Below are positions 24,016 to 32,636 of a stretch of DNA of 64,000 nt, piece after piece. Both the position numbers and the translations under genes were made by a program. The stretch's first letter is position 1. Every line of letters begins with the position of its first letter. The notes beneath the pieces are model-generated. The model did no database searches and was not told the origin of the DNA. It saw only the letters and a program-made list of their open reading frames with translations. Source of the DNA: Candidatus Enterococcus murrayae (GTDB taxonomy: Bacteria > Bacillota > Bacilli > Lactobacillales > Enterococcaceae); assembly GCF_017315985.1 (NCBI RefSeq), contig NZ_JAFLVR010000056.1, positions 1-64,000 of the forward strand. The letters run 5' to 3'.

Positions 24016-25257
24016 ATGAAGCTTACACCAAAAGAATCGACTGCGTATCAGCAACATTTTCTAATGGATACGCAAATAATCAAACGCTATGTCGTAGAGA
24101 AGCTAGGCGCTTTTCCAGAGGATGCACCACTGACTGTTACTGAAATTGGCGATGGGAATATCAACTATGTCTTTCGTGTGGTGAATGAGGCAACACAAGA
24201 AAGTCTGATTATTAAGCAAGCAGATGTGCTGCTGCGTTCATCTGGCCGCCCATTAGCTATTGATCGTAATCGAATCGAAGCAGAAATTTTACGCTTGCAA
24301 AATAATCTAACTCCACAATTCGTACCAGAGGTTTATTATTATGATCAAAAGATGTATGCTTTGACGATGGAAGACGTTTCAGACTATCAAAACATGCGCT
24401 ATGAGTTGATTGATAAGAAACTATTTCCTGACTTTAGTGAGGAAATTTCAGAATATTTAGCACGGACATTGCTTTTAACAAGTGATCTTGTTTTGGATCG
24501 GGCGGTAAAAAAACAGCATGTTAGGGACTTTATCAATCCGGAAATGTGTGATATCAGCGAGGATTTAGTGTTCACAGAGCCGTATAATGATTACAAGCAG
24601 CGAAATATTTTGACTCCTGGCAACGAAGACTTTATTAGAGAAAATTTGTATGAAAATGTACCACTGCAGGTAGAGGTTGCGATGCTGCGTAATAATTTTA
24701 TGAATAATGCCCAGTCATTATTGCATGGGGACCTTCATACTGGCTCTATTTTTATCAATCAAGCAGGCTTAAAAATAATAGATCCCGAGTTTGCCTTTTA
24801 TGGTCCAGCGGGATATGACATAGGAAATGTTTTGGCTCATCTCTATTTTCCAATGATCAAAAACCTATTTGATCCGAAAATTGATCAAACTTTCCACCAA
24901 TGGAGTGTGGAGATGATTGCCGCTGTTTATGATCAGGTTCAAGCGAAGCTGGATAGGTGCTACGATGAAGCAGTGACTGTTTCCTTGTATCGTAATCATG
25001 CATTTAAAGACACCGTGCTGCAAGGAATCATGACTGATGCAGTAGGGTATGCCGGCACGGAGATCATTCGGCGAGTCGTAGGAGATTCAAAGGTGAAGGA
25101 GTTATCTTTGATTCCTTCTGAGAAAAAAGTTGCGGCAGAACAGCTGCTTTTAAAAATAGGCATTCAATTAATTATCAATCGGCAACAGATTACTAGCGGC
25201 AGTCAGTTAGTTGATGGAGTCAATGAGTGTGTCAGTTCTGCGTTTTTCAATTTATAA
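24016..25257 (+). CDS. mtnK: S-methyl-5-thioribose kinase
   Basis: A 413-residue kinase of the aminoglycoside-phosphotransferase fold. It shows GDGNINYVFRV near residue 36, a lysine in LIIKQADVLLR near 58, the Brenner motif LLHGDLHTGSIF near 238 and the magnesium-binding IIDPEFAFYGPAGYDIGN near 255. It phosphorylates 5-methylthioribose (and probably 5-deoxyribose) at C1. It is followed by mtnA and an aldolase, forming a short salvage path. No SAM riboswitch-like structure was noted in the 178 bp before it. Confidence 0.88.
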   Translation: MKLTPKESTAYQQHFLMDTQIIKRYVVEKLGAFPEDAPLTVTEIGDGNINYVFRVVNEATQESLIIKQADVLLRSSGRPLAIDRNRIEAEILRLQNNLTPQFVPEVYYYDQKMYALTMEDVSDYQNMRYELIDKKLFPDFSEEISEYLARTLLLTSDLVLDRAVKKQHVRDFINPEMCDISEDLVFTEPYNDYKQRNILTPGNEDFIRENLYENVPLQVEVAMLRNNFMNNAQSLLHGDLHTGSIFINQAGLKIIDPEFAFYGPAGYDIGNVLAHLYFPMIKNLFDPKIDQTFHQWSVEMIAAVYDQVQAKLDRCYDEAVTVSLYRNHAFKDTVLQGIMTDAVGYAGTEIIRRVVGDSKVKELSLIPSEKKVAAEQLLLKIGIQLIINRQQITSGSQLVDGVNECVSSAFFNL

Positions 25258-25295
25258 GAGGATTCCATTATTTATGAAGTAGAAGGTGAATGTAG

Positions 25296-26351
25296 TTGGA
25301 AAGACAAGATTATACGATGCCGACATTATTGCAATATGAAAATGTGGCATGGTACGAAGAGGGAAAGGTCCGGATCTTAGATCGCCGAATTTATCCGACT
25401 AGGGTAGAATTTGTTGAATGCGAGACACATCAAGCAGTTGCGCAAGCTATCACGGACATGGTGACTCAAAGTGCAGGTCCCTACACCGCAGCAGGAATGG
25501 GAATGGCCTTAGCTGCTGAAGAAAGTAAGGGGTTAGGTCCGATAGATCAAATCGCTTATTTAAAAAAAGCCGCCCATACGATTGCCAATGCACGACCCAC
25601 GACCGCTAATCGAATGACGCTGATCACTGAAAAATGTGTAGCAGTTGCAGAAGCAGCATTAAAAAAGGGCGAAGAACCAGCTGAAGCAATTAAACAAAAT
25701 ACGATTGATTCTTTAAACCGCCGCTATTACACGATGGATCAAGTCGCAAAATATTTGATTGAAAAAATTCCAAATAATGGTACGGTCTTAACGCAGTGCT
25801 TCGGAGAGACGATTATTGGGATGCTTCTGCGAGAAGCCATTGAACAGAAAAAGACATTGCGCTTCTTTTGTGCAGAAACCCGACCCTATTTACAAGGCGC
25901 TCGTTTGACTGCGAGCTGCTGTGCGGAAATGGGCTTTGATACGACGGTCATTTCTGATAATATGATTGCCTATCTGATGGCACATGAAACAATCGATTTG
26001 TTCACTTCTGCCGCAGATACGATTGCACAGGACGGCTATATCGCCAATAAAGTTGGAACGTATCAAATGGCTATTTTAGCGCAACGTTTTGGTATTCCGT
26101 ACTTTGTTACGGGGATTCCAGATACGGATAAAATCAGTCATGAAAGTATCAAGATCGAGATGCGTGATCCTGAGCAGGTGATGGAATTGAATGGTATCAA
26201 ACATACATTAGCGGGAGTCAAAGCGATTTATCCATCCTTTGACATCACGCCACCGGAATTAATCGGTGCGGTTGTAACTGACCGCGGAATTTTTTCGCCT
26301 TATGATTTAAACCGCTATTTAACGGAGCAACCCGAAAATAATTTTTATTGA
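25296..26351 (+). CDS. mtnA: S-methyl-5-thioribose-1-phosphate isomerase
   Basis: A 351-residue member of the eIF2B-like isomerase family. Family segments are GAGPYTAAGMGMA-like near 62, RPTTANRM near 98, the catalytic cysteine in TASCC near 208 after AETRPYLQGARL near 195, an acid in the SDNMIAYLM region near 222, and GYIANKVGTYQMA near 248. It converts methylthioribose 1-phosphate to methylthioribulose 1-phosphate. A TTG start is preferred because AAGGTG lies 7 nt upstream; the next ATG (25317) lacks a site. Confidence 0.88.
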   Translation: MERQDYTMPTLLQYENVAWYEEGKVRILDRRIYPTRVEFVECETHQAVAQAITDMVTQSAGPYTAAGMGMALAAEESKGLGPIDQIAYLKKAAHTIANARPTTANRMTLITEKCVAVAEAALKKGEEPAEAIKQNTIDSLNRRYYTMDQVAKYLIEKIPNNGTVLTQCFGETIIGMLLREAIEQKKTLRFFCAETRPYLQGARLTASCCAEMGFDTTVISDNMIAYLMAHETIDLFTSAADTIAQDGYIANKVGTYQMAILAQRFGIPYFVTGIPDTDKISHESIKIEMRDPEQVMELNGIKHTLAGVKAIYPSFDITPPELIGAVVTDRGIFSPYDLNRYLTEQPENNFY

Positions 26352-26363
26352 TTGGAGTAGAAG

Positions 26364-27005
26364 ATGAGACATCTAAAAGAACGCGAGTTGATTGTCGAAT
26401 ACGGCAAGAAACTTATCACCGAAAAATTAACTACTGGTACCGGTGGGAATATTAGCATTTATTTTCCAGAAGAAGAAGCGATGCTGATCAGTCCAAGCGG
26501 GATTCCTTATTTTGAAACCGAGCCGGAAGACATCGTTTTGATGGATCTCCAGGAAAATGTACTGGAAGGAAATCGTAAACCATCAAGTGAGTATGATCTT
26601 CACAGTATCTTTTATGCGAATCGCCCAGATGTAAGATCCGTCGTTCATACACATTCAGAATATGCGACAACGTTTGCGTGTTTACAGCAAGAAATCGAAC
26701 CGCTGCATTATATCATTGGTTCTGTTGGTGAGAAAATTCGTTGTTGTGAGTATAAGACTTTTGGTACGCGGGAATTAGCCGAAGAAGCCTTCAATTTTAT
26801 CCAGCAGGATAATGGTATTTTATTGGGGAATCACGGTGTCCTAACGATTGGACCGGACCTGGCGAGTGCCTTTGGTGTTGCTAAGGATATTGAGTTTTTA
26901 GCAAAGCTTGATTATCATGCTCGTTGTATCGGTACACCTAAACTTTTGAATCAAGAACAAATGAAAGAGGTTTTGGAGAAATTCGAGACCTACGGACAGC
27001 AATAA
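26364..27005 (+). CDS. ald2: Class II aldolase, methylthioribulose/deoxyribulose-1-phosphate type
   Basis: A 213-residue zinc aldolase resembling L-fuculose-1-phosphate aldolase: TGTGGNISIY near residue 26, SPSGIPY near 46, a Glu in PSSEYDLH near 74, HTHSEYAT near 94 and LLGNHGVLTIG near 155. Behind mtnK and mtnA it fits Ald2 of the DHAP shunt, which splits 5-methylthioribulose or 5-deoxyribulose 1-phosphate into DHAP and methylthioacetaldehyde or acetaldehyde. The alternative, an MtnB-type dehydratase, is less likely since the rest of the methionine salvage path is absent here. Confidence 0.8.
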   Translation: MRHLKERELIVEYGKKLITEKLTTGTGGNISIYFPEEEAMLISPSGIPYFETEPEDIVLMDLQENVLEGNRKPSSEYDLHSIFYANRPDVRSVVHTHSEYATTFACLQQEIEPLHYIIGSVGEKIRCCEYKTFGTRELAEEAFNFIQQDNGILLGNHGVLTIGPDLASAFGVAKDIEFLAKLDYHARCIGTPKLLNQEQMKEVLEKFETYGQQ

Positions 27006-27006
27006 T

Positions 27007-27049
27007 AAAACCGTAATTTTGACGTCTGTCAAAATTACGGTTTTTGTTT
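27007..27049 (+). terminator. Terminator of the mtnK-mtnA-ald2 unit
   Basis: AAAACCGTAATTTTGAC pairs perfectly with GTCAAAATTACGGTTTT around GTCT, followed by TTG TTTTTTT. A strong bidirectional-looking hairpin. Confidence 0.85.
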
Positions 27050-27389
27050 TTTTCTCTTCAATAATCAATCAGGAAATGACAAAAAATAGTATAGTTTGTT
27101 CATTCACAATAAAATGAGATAAATCACATTATTAGAAGGCGAAAAAAATTTACCATAGTTAGGAAACCCATTTTTTAGGATATTTGAACTTTGCAGCATT
27201 GTGAATCATTAATCAAATAGATTCTATTTTTTTGTGATTAGCAGAATAAGATAAATTACGCCGAAATAATTATTAGTTATTTTAAAGATGTGAAATTGTG
27301 ATTCGTTTCTATTTGAAATGAATTGAATATAATGAGTGCTACATTGTAATTGTTGTTGCATCACGTTTTTTACGGTATTTAATACTTAT
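27050..27389. other. AT-rich upstream region of the second glucitol-family PTS
   Basis: No gene. It holds several TGTGA/TCACA words (for example near 27104, 27200, 27234 and 27297), in an unusually AT-rich context of about 340 bp. These may be sites for a Crp/Fnr-type or Rex regulator, but none forms a full palindrome. Confidence 0.35.
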
Positions 27390-27510
27390 TTAACATATGT
27401 TCCGATTGATGGAAAATGATAGTTTGTGAAAAGAAAGCGTTGACATGATTTTGTTCGATGTTATACTAAAGGTGTCTTAAGGCATATGTCAAGAGCTTTG
27501 TCATATGTCA
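27390..27510 (+). promoter_or_regulatory. Promoter, cre-like box and paired CATATG operators of the second glucitol-family PTS
   Basis: A -35 TTGACA (27440-27445) stands 16 bp from a -10 TATACT (27462-27467). A cre-like box AAGAAAGCGTTGACA (27431-27445, one mismatch) overlaps the -35 and is preceded by TTTGTGAAA (27423-27431). CATATG words lie upstream in TTAACATATGTTCC (27390-27403) and twice downstream of the start point (27483 and 27502, 19 bp apart). The downstream pair matches the arrangement before the SorC gene at 57392. Confidence 0.65.
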
Positions 27511-27531
27511 AAAAAGTATGGAGGGGTAATA

Positions 27532-28782
27532 ATGACACTTTATGGGAAGCTTTTGGAAAGAGAAAGAAATGGCGCACCAATCAAAGTCGGGGTAATTGGT
27601 GCAGGTCAAATGGGATTTGGGATGATCGCTCAGATTTCGACGATTCCGGGGATGGCAGTGACAGGTATCAGTGACATCAATAAGGATGCTGCACAGCGCG
27701 CAGCGGATGCTTACAATGCAAGTGCAGAAAAAAAAGTGGACATTCTAGTCAGTTCAGATTTTAAAGAAATCATTCATTCGGATAAGGTAGAAGTAATTGT
27801 TGATGCGACTGGAGTTCCAGAAGTAGGGGCACAAATTTCGTTAGAAACATTGTTAGCGAAGAAGCATATTGTTCTGCTGAATGTAGAAGTAGATATCACG
27901 ATCGGACCATTGATGAAGAAAATGTATGATTCAGCAAACTTAGTTTATACAGGGTCAGACGGTGATGAGCCAGCTGCGACAACAGAATTATTTGAATTCG
28001 CGAAAAGCATGGGGATGGAAGTTTTAGTCGCTGGTAAAGGAAAGAACAATAAGCTGAAAGTTGGCGCTAATCCAGATACAGCTCAAGCAGAGGCAGATTC
28101 CAAACAAATGTCCAGCCACATGTTAGCAGCCTTCCAAGACGGCACGAAGACTATGGCTGAAATGAACTTATTATCTAATGCGATCGGCTTTATTCCTGAT
28201 AAAGTTGGGATGCACGGGATCAGCGGCGATGTTGATTCAGTAATCAAGGACTTGGATTTGAAAGAAAATGGCGGGGTCTTAGACAAATATGGTGTAGTTG
28301 AATATGTGGATGGATTGGCACCTGGGGTATTCGTCATTGTTAAAGGACAAAATGAAGGTGCTCGACATGAATTGAGCTACTTGATGAAGAAGGGGGATCG
28401 CGATCACCATATCTTGTATCGTCCGTACCATTTAGCGAGTTTAGAAACACCGATCACGATTGCCAAAGCAGTTTTAAATCATGATCACGCGATCGTTCCA
28501 TTAGGCGCTCCGATTTCGGAAACTGTTGCCGTAGCTAAGAAAGATATCAAGGCAGGAGAAAAAATCGATGGTATCGGCGGTTATTGTGTTCGTGGTGTAC
28601 TAGAAACACACGAAGATCTAGTGAAAAATAATAATGTACCAATCGGCCTAGTTGGCGGCTCATCTGTTGCAAAACGCGACATTAAAGACGGTACATTCTT
28701 GACTTATGATGATATTGAAATTGATGAATCAACGACCGTTTATCGTTTGCGGAAACTTCAAGATTCTACGTTTGGCGAGTAA
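27532..28782 (+). CDS. Homoserine-dehydrogenase-like oxidoreductase with C-terminal SAF domain
   Basis: A 416-residue protein of the predicted homoserine dehydrogenase/SAF group (COG4091 type). The N-terminal Rossmann motif is GVIGAGQMGFGM near 20, followed by VDATGVPEVG near 90 and a catalytic-type segment with GKGKNNKLK near 165. The C-terminal third (about 325-416) is an SAF-like domain (KKDIKAGEKIDGIGGYCVRG, then AKRDIKDGTFLTYDD). Leading a glucitol-type PTS operon, it likely acts on the imported phosphorylated sugar or polyol rather than homoserine. The reaction is unknown. ATG 27532 follows GGAGGGG; ATG 27505 lies inside an operator. Confidence 0.7.
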   Translation: MTLYGKLLERERNGAPIKVGVIGAGQMGFGMIAQISTIPGMAVTGISDINKDAAQRAADAYNASAEKKVDILVSSDFKEIIHSDKVEVIVDATGVPEVGAQISLETLLAKKHIVLLNVEVDITIGPLMKKMYDSANLVYTGSDGDEPAATTELFEFAKSMGMEVLVAGKGKNNKLKVGANPDTAQAEADSKQMSSHMLAAFQDGTKTMAEMNLLSNAIGFIPDKVGMHGISGDVDSVIKDLDLKENGGVLDKYGVVEYVDGLAPGVFVIVKGQNEGARHELSYLMKKGDRDHHILYRPYHLASLETPITIAKAVLNHDHAIVPLGAPISETVAVAKKDIKAGEKIDGIGGYCVRGVLETHEDLVKNNNVPIGLVGGSSVAKRDIKDGTFLTYDDIEIDESTTVYRLRKLQDSTFGE

Positions 28783-28839
28783 GGTGAATTTTAGGCAGAT
28801 GGGGATTTTCCTCATCTGCTTTTAGAGAGGATGTAGCTT

Positions 28840-29217
28840 ATGAACGGCTTGATGATTATTTTGATCGTTTTAATGCTTAGTCAAAGTCTGCTAAGTATCG
28901 TTCAGGTGAAGTATTATCAAAGTTTCATAAAAAGAATCACCACTGAACAGGCTGGAACAGAATATGAATTTTATACTGAAGTTGTTAAAGGGAAAGTATT
29001 GCGGACGATCGTCGCAGTTGTCGTTGATACTGATGGAAAAGTGATTCAGTGCTATATTTGCAAAGGTTTAACGATTTTTGCACGATTCAAAGAAGAACAG
29101 TCATATAGAGGTGTGCAGCTAGTCAGCTACAGTACATTAAAAAAAGAAAAAAAGGCGCCCCACATTGAGCGGGCCTTATCACAGATTTACACACGGAAAT
29201 TGGAAGCGGTTACCTAA
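28840..29217 (+). CDS. gutM: GutM-like activator protein (second glucitol-family PTS)
   Basis: A 125-residue protein with an N-terminal membrane helix (about 3-19), then VKYYQSFIKR near 23, VVDTDGKVIQCY near 63 and GLTIFARFKEEQSYRG near 78. It is the same family as the protein at 21198 but shorter at the C-terminus. Its place before IIC is typical. GAGAGGATG precedes the start. Confidence 0.82.
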   Translation: MNGLMIILIVLMLSQSLLSIVQVKYYQSFIKRITTEQAGTEYEFYTEVVKGKVLRTIVAVVVDTDGKVIQCYICKGLTIFARFKEEQSYRGVQLVSYSTLKKEKKAPHIERALSQIYTRKLEAVT

Positions 29218-29232
29218 AAGGAGGATTTTATA

Positions 29233-29766
29233 ATGAAATATATCGAATGGGCAGGGAAAAACTTTATTGGTATGTTTGAAGCCGGCGGCGAGCAATTCAT
29301 GGGATACATGACCGGGATCGTACCATTGTTAATTGTACTACTAACGTTTACTTACTCAGTTATTGCATTTATCGGTGAAGAACGTGTCGACAGAGCTATC
29401 CGCTATTGTTCAAAATATATGATTTTACGTTACTCGTTGATGCCGATTTTGGCGGTTTTAATGTTGACGAACCCAATGGCTTATACATTCGGCAAGTTCG
29501 TTAAGGAAGAAGAAAAACCAGCATTTTATGATGCAGCTGTATCATTCGTTCACCCGGTAACTGGATTGTTCCCATATGCTAATGCAGGCGAATTATTTGT
29601 TTATTTGGGAATTGCCAATGGTGTGACCAAAGCAGGATTTAACCAGTCTAGTTTAGCTGTTCGCTACTTTTTAGTAGGGATTGTTGTTATTTTGATTCGT
29701 GGGATCGTAACTGAAAGACTGACTAAATTCATGATGGCTAGAGAAGCGAAGAAAGCGACTGCGTAA
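29233..29766 (+). CDS. PTS glucitol-family EIIC component (second system)
   Basis: A 177-residue membrane protein homologous to srlA: MFEAGGEQFMGYMTGIVPLL near residue 14, IAFIGEERVDRAIRY near 43, MLTNPMAYTFGKF near 76, ANAGELFVYLGIANG near 115. Four to five hydrophobic segments are visible. It forms one half of the split membrane transporter. AAAGGAGG lies 10 nt upstream. Confidence 0.88.
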   Translation: MKYIEWAGKNFIGMFEAGGEQFMGYMTGIVPLLIVLLTFTYSVIAFIGEERVDRAIRYCSKYMILRYSLMPILAVLMLTNPMAYTFGKFVKEEEKPAFYDAAVSFVHPVTGLFPYANAGELFVYLGIANGVTKAGFNQSSLAVRYFLVGIVVILIRGIVTERLTKFMMAREAKKATA

Positions 29767-29779
29767 GGGGGAAATCGTA

Positions 29780-30844
29780 ATGTACAAAACAGTATTTGTA
29801 AAACCTGGAAATAAGGGCTGGGGTGTTGGATTGACCTTGACACCAACAGAGAAGAAAAATAAAGTTGTTTCTGTTACTGGCGGCGGTATCCATCCAGTAG
29901 CGCAGCAAATTGCTGATTTGACCGGCGGGATTGCCTGTGATGGATTTAAGAATCAAATTCCTGAAGAGGAGACAGTATGTGCCGTTATCGACTGCGGGGG
30001 AACAGCGCGTATCGGTGTTTATCCAATGAAGCGTATCCCAACCGTAGATGTATTGCCATCTTCTCCATCTGGACCGCTATCAAAGCACATTACAGAAGAT
30101 ATCTTCGTTTCGGGAGTACGTCCAGAAGATGTAGCGTTGATGGAGGATGCGAATCTAGAAGAGCGGCAAATGGCAGCAGTTAATCATGCACATGCTGAAG
30201 ATGCAGAATCTGCGGCAGCAACTGAAAAAATGATAACTGAAGGTCGTGAATCTGAGGAAGAGTTTAGAGAGCGATATTCAAAAATCAAAGAAGATCATAA
30301 AGAAGTCCAAGCGAAAAAAGACGGGTTTTTAGTTCGTTTCTCACGCGGCATTGGTGGTGTAATGGGAACGTTCTATCAATCGGGACGTGATGCGCTGGAT
30401 ATGCTATTAAAAAATATCATTCCATTTATGGCATTTATCAGTATGATCGTTGGGATTATCAATTATACTGGTGTCGGTGACTGGTTAGCGAAGGTACTCT
30501 CTCCACTAGCAGGCTCACTACCAGGGATGATCGCTTTAGCCTTAATCTGTAGTATTCCGATTTTGTCGCCTATCTTGGGACCAGGTGCCGTAATTTCACA
30601 GGTTATTGGTGTATTGATCGGTACACAAATTGCTAACGGTTCCATTCCTGTGCAATACGCATTGCCAGCATTGTTTGCGATAAATGCTCATGTGGGTTGT
30701 GACTTTATTCCAGTTGGTTTATCCTTAGGAGAAGCAAAACCAGAAACAGTAGCCATCGGGGTGCCCGCGATTTTATATGGACGGATGCTAACCGGTTTTA
30801 CGGCTGTAATTTTGGCTTGGTTGGCTAGTTTCGGAATGTATTAA
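29780..30844 (+). CDS. PTS glucitol-family EIIBC component (second system)
   Basis: A 354-residue homologue of srlE. The IIB domain (about 1-130) has IDCGGTARIG near 71; here the second cysteine of the srlE sequence (LRCG) is replaced. A charged, helical linker (about 135-185, rich in E, K and R) is longer than in srlE. The membrane part (about 210-354) contains [32 protein letters not shown] and [14 protein letters not shown]. It phosphorylates an unknown glucitol-like substrate. Confidence 0.88.
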   Translation: MYKTVFVKPGNKGWGVGLTLTPTEKKNKVVSVTGGGIHPVAQQIADLTGGIACDGFKNQIPEEETVCAVIDCGGTARIGVYPMKRIPTVDVLPSSPSGPLSKHITEDIFVSGVRPEDVALMEDANLEERQMAAVNHAHAEDAESAAATEKMITEGRESEEEFRERYSKIKEDHKEVQAKKDGFLVRFSRGIGGVMGTFYQSGRDALDMLLKNIIPFMAFISMIVGIINYTGVGDWLAKVLSPLAGSLPGMIALALICSIPILSPILGPGAVISQVIGVLIGTQIANGSIPVQYALPALFAINAHVGCDFIPVGLSLGEAKPETVAIGVPAILYGRMLTGFTAVILAWLASFGMY

Positions 30845-30872
30845 AAATTGTTTGAATGGAGCGAATGGATGG

Positions 30873-31226
30873 ATGGTAAAATCTAAAATTATTGAAATTG
30901 GCAGCATGGTACCAGCTTTTGAAGAAGAACGATTGATTATTTTGTTTGGACCTTCTGCGACTGCAGAGTTGAGAGATATTTGTGTGATTCATGAATTTGA
31001 GGATCAGCCGAAAGATGCCTTGAAGATCGGCGGGAAAATAAAATTTGGTGATCAAGAATTTACGATCGAAGAAGTAGGGTCGCAAGCAAATGCTAATTTT
31101 GAAGAGTTAGGACATATTTCGGTTTATTTCCGAAATGAGATCGGGGAAATCTTGCCGGGAGCGATTATTGTCAGCCCAGGAGTTTTTCCAAGCTTTGAAA
31201 TTGGCGATGTGATCGAGATTATTTAG
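30873..31226 (+). CDS. PTS glucitol-family EIIA component (second system)
   Basis: A 117-residue homologue of srlB with IIEIGSMVPAFEEERLIILFG-like start and the phospho-histidine region EELGHISVYFRN near residue 77. The ATG at 30873 is favoured because GGAG lies 11 nt upstream; an in-frame TTG at 30852 has no ribosome binding site. Last PTS gene before a hairpin and the SorC regulator. Confidence 0.85.
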   Translation: MVKSKIIEIGSMVPAFEEERLIILFGPSATAELRDICVIHEFEDQPKDALKIGGKIKFGDQEFTIEEVGSQANANFEELGHISVYFRNEIGEILPGAIIVSPGVFPSFEIGDVIEII

Positions 31227-31239
31227 AACAAAAGTTGTT

Positions 31240-31270
31240 GAGGATGTGCCGATCGGGTACATCCTCATTT
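31240..31270 (+). terminator. Terminator-like hairpin after the second glucitol-family PTS
   Basis: GAGGATGTGCC pairs with GGGTACATCCTC around GATC, with a weak T tail. Confidence 0.6.
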
Positions 31271-31567
31271 GTCCGTTCTGCTTTTCAAAAAATAATAGGC
31301 AAAATGAACGTAACAGCCTTTTTCTTTGGTTTAGAAAAAGGCTGTCTAAAGGGGGTCAGCTGTCAATTTATTGATAGAATCAGTCCGTTAGATTAGTAGA
31401 ATGTTAAGTAGGAAAACAAGTGTTTTTTTGCGACAGGAAAATTCTTTTGTTGATTTACATTAACTGCGAAAAATGAATTTTACCCCCCACTAGTTCTACT
31501 CGCGCATTCGTAGGATTAATCGCATGGTGTTTGAAAATCAAAAGTTGTTTAGAGGGATGGGATTAAA
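31271..31567. other. Intergenic region before the SorC-type regulator
   Basis: It holds a perfect 12-bp hairpin (ACAGCCTTTTTC / GAAAAAGGCTGT, about 31310-31343) without a clear T tail on the plus strand. No CATATG operator is seen here, so the regulator gene may be constitutive. Confidence 0.45.
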
Positions 31568-32530
31568 ATGGCTATAAAACATAATCGCGACATCGTAAAA
31601 GTGGCTACGATGTATTACAAAAAGAATTTGAAACAATCGGAGATCGCTAAGCATATGGGAATCTCTCGTTCATTGGTTTCAAAATATTTGAATGACGCAA
31701 AAAATGAAGGCATTGTTGATATTTTCATTAAAAGCGAAAGCGCTTATTCCGTTGAGCTGGAACTAGCATTGGAAGAAACATTCGGGTTAAAAAAGGCGGC
31801 AGTATTAGATACCAGCAGTTTGCGAAAGGATGAGATTGAGCGTTTGTTAGTTCAAACCGCAATCACGGCCTTTCAAAGGGAGGTCGCGAAGGCTGAAACG
31901 ATTGGTCTTTCGTGGGGGAAAATGTTAAGAGGGATCGTTGACGAATATCCCTATGAAAATCATTCAGATGCGACGATCATACCTCTGATTGGCGGGTTAG
32001 GGTCAGAGATGGTAGATGTCCATTCCAATCAATTGGCCTATGATCTAGCCAAAAAATTGCGCGCTAAATGCAAATATTTGTATGCTCCAGCATTAGTAGA
32101 CAATGATTTTATCAAGAGAAGCTTAATCGAAAATGATGGCATCCACGATGTGTTGGAAGCAGGGAAAAATGTCGACTTCGCGTTGGTCGGAATCGCCAGC
32201 CCTTTCTCTCAAAACAATACAATGACAGAAATCGGCTATGTGAATCAGCAAGATATCAATGAACTGGAGAAGCTTGATGTGATCGGAGATGTGAATTCGA
32301 AATTTATTGATCAGGCGGGACAGGAAGTCGCTTGTGAGATTAACGAAAATGTTATTGGGCTAGGTGTTGATGATGTACGCAAAATTTCCAGTGTGGCAGT
32401 TGCCTGTTACGAGGAAAGTAAAAAGGATGTGCTGTATGTGGGCACGAAAACGAAAATTTTTACTCACATTGCAATTACAGATAGTTTAGCTGAATATTTG
32501 TTGGAGCAAGCAAAAAACGAGACGCATTGA
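31568..32530 (+). CDS. SorC-family sugar-binding transcriptional regulator
   Basis: A 320-residue protein. The N-terminal HTH reads MYYKKNLKQSEIAKHMGISR near residues 17-36 and SLVSKYLNDAK just after; the rest is a sugar-phosphate-isomerase-like effector domain (GLSWGKMLRG near 115, IPLIGGLGSEM near 138, ALVGIASP near 208, IGLGVDDVRK near 263). It is expected to bind a phosphorylated sugar and control the preceding PTS operon, probably through the CATATG sites at 27390-27507. Confidence 0.85.
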   Translation: MAIKHNRDIVKVATMYYKKNLKQSEIAKHMGISRSLVSKYLNDAKNEGIVDIFIKSESAYSVELELALEETFGLKKAAVLDTSSLRKDEIERLLVQTAITAFQREVAKAETIGLSWGKMLRGIVDEYPYENHSDATIIPLIGGLGSEMVDVHSNQLAYDLAKKLRAKCKYLYAPALVDNDFIKRSLIENDGIHDVLEAGKNVDFALVGIASPFSQNNTMTEIGYVNQQDINELEKLDVIGDVNSKFIDQAGQEVACEINENVIGLGVDDVRKISSVAVACYEESKKDVLYVGTKTKIFTHIAITDSLAEYLLEQAKNETH

Positions 32531-32540
32531 TAGAGGCTAG

Positions 32541-32583
32541 CTCTAACTAGGACAAAGAACAAAGGAAGTCCTAGTTAGAGCAG
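32541..32583. terminator. Terminator-like hairpin after the SorC gene
   Basis: GCTCTAACTAGGAC pairs perfectly with GTCCTAGTTAGAGC around a 14-nt loop. A T run comes only later (about 32605), so termination efficiency is uncertain. Confidence 0.6.
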
Positions 32584-32636
32584 TCCTCGCAATGAGTGCT
32601 CGTTTTTTTGTTAACTCAGCGTTCTATCTACTTGGA

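Noticed and set aside
27050-27389. Full Crp/Fnr or Rex palindromes in the AT-rich region
   Set aside because: Several TGTGA and TCACA words occur, but none forms a complete palindrome at the required spacing; reported only as half-sites.
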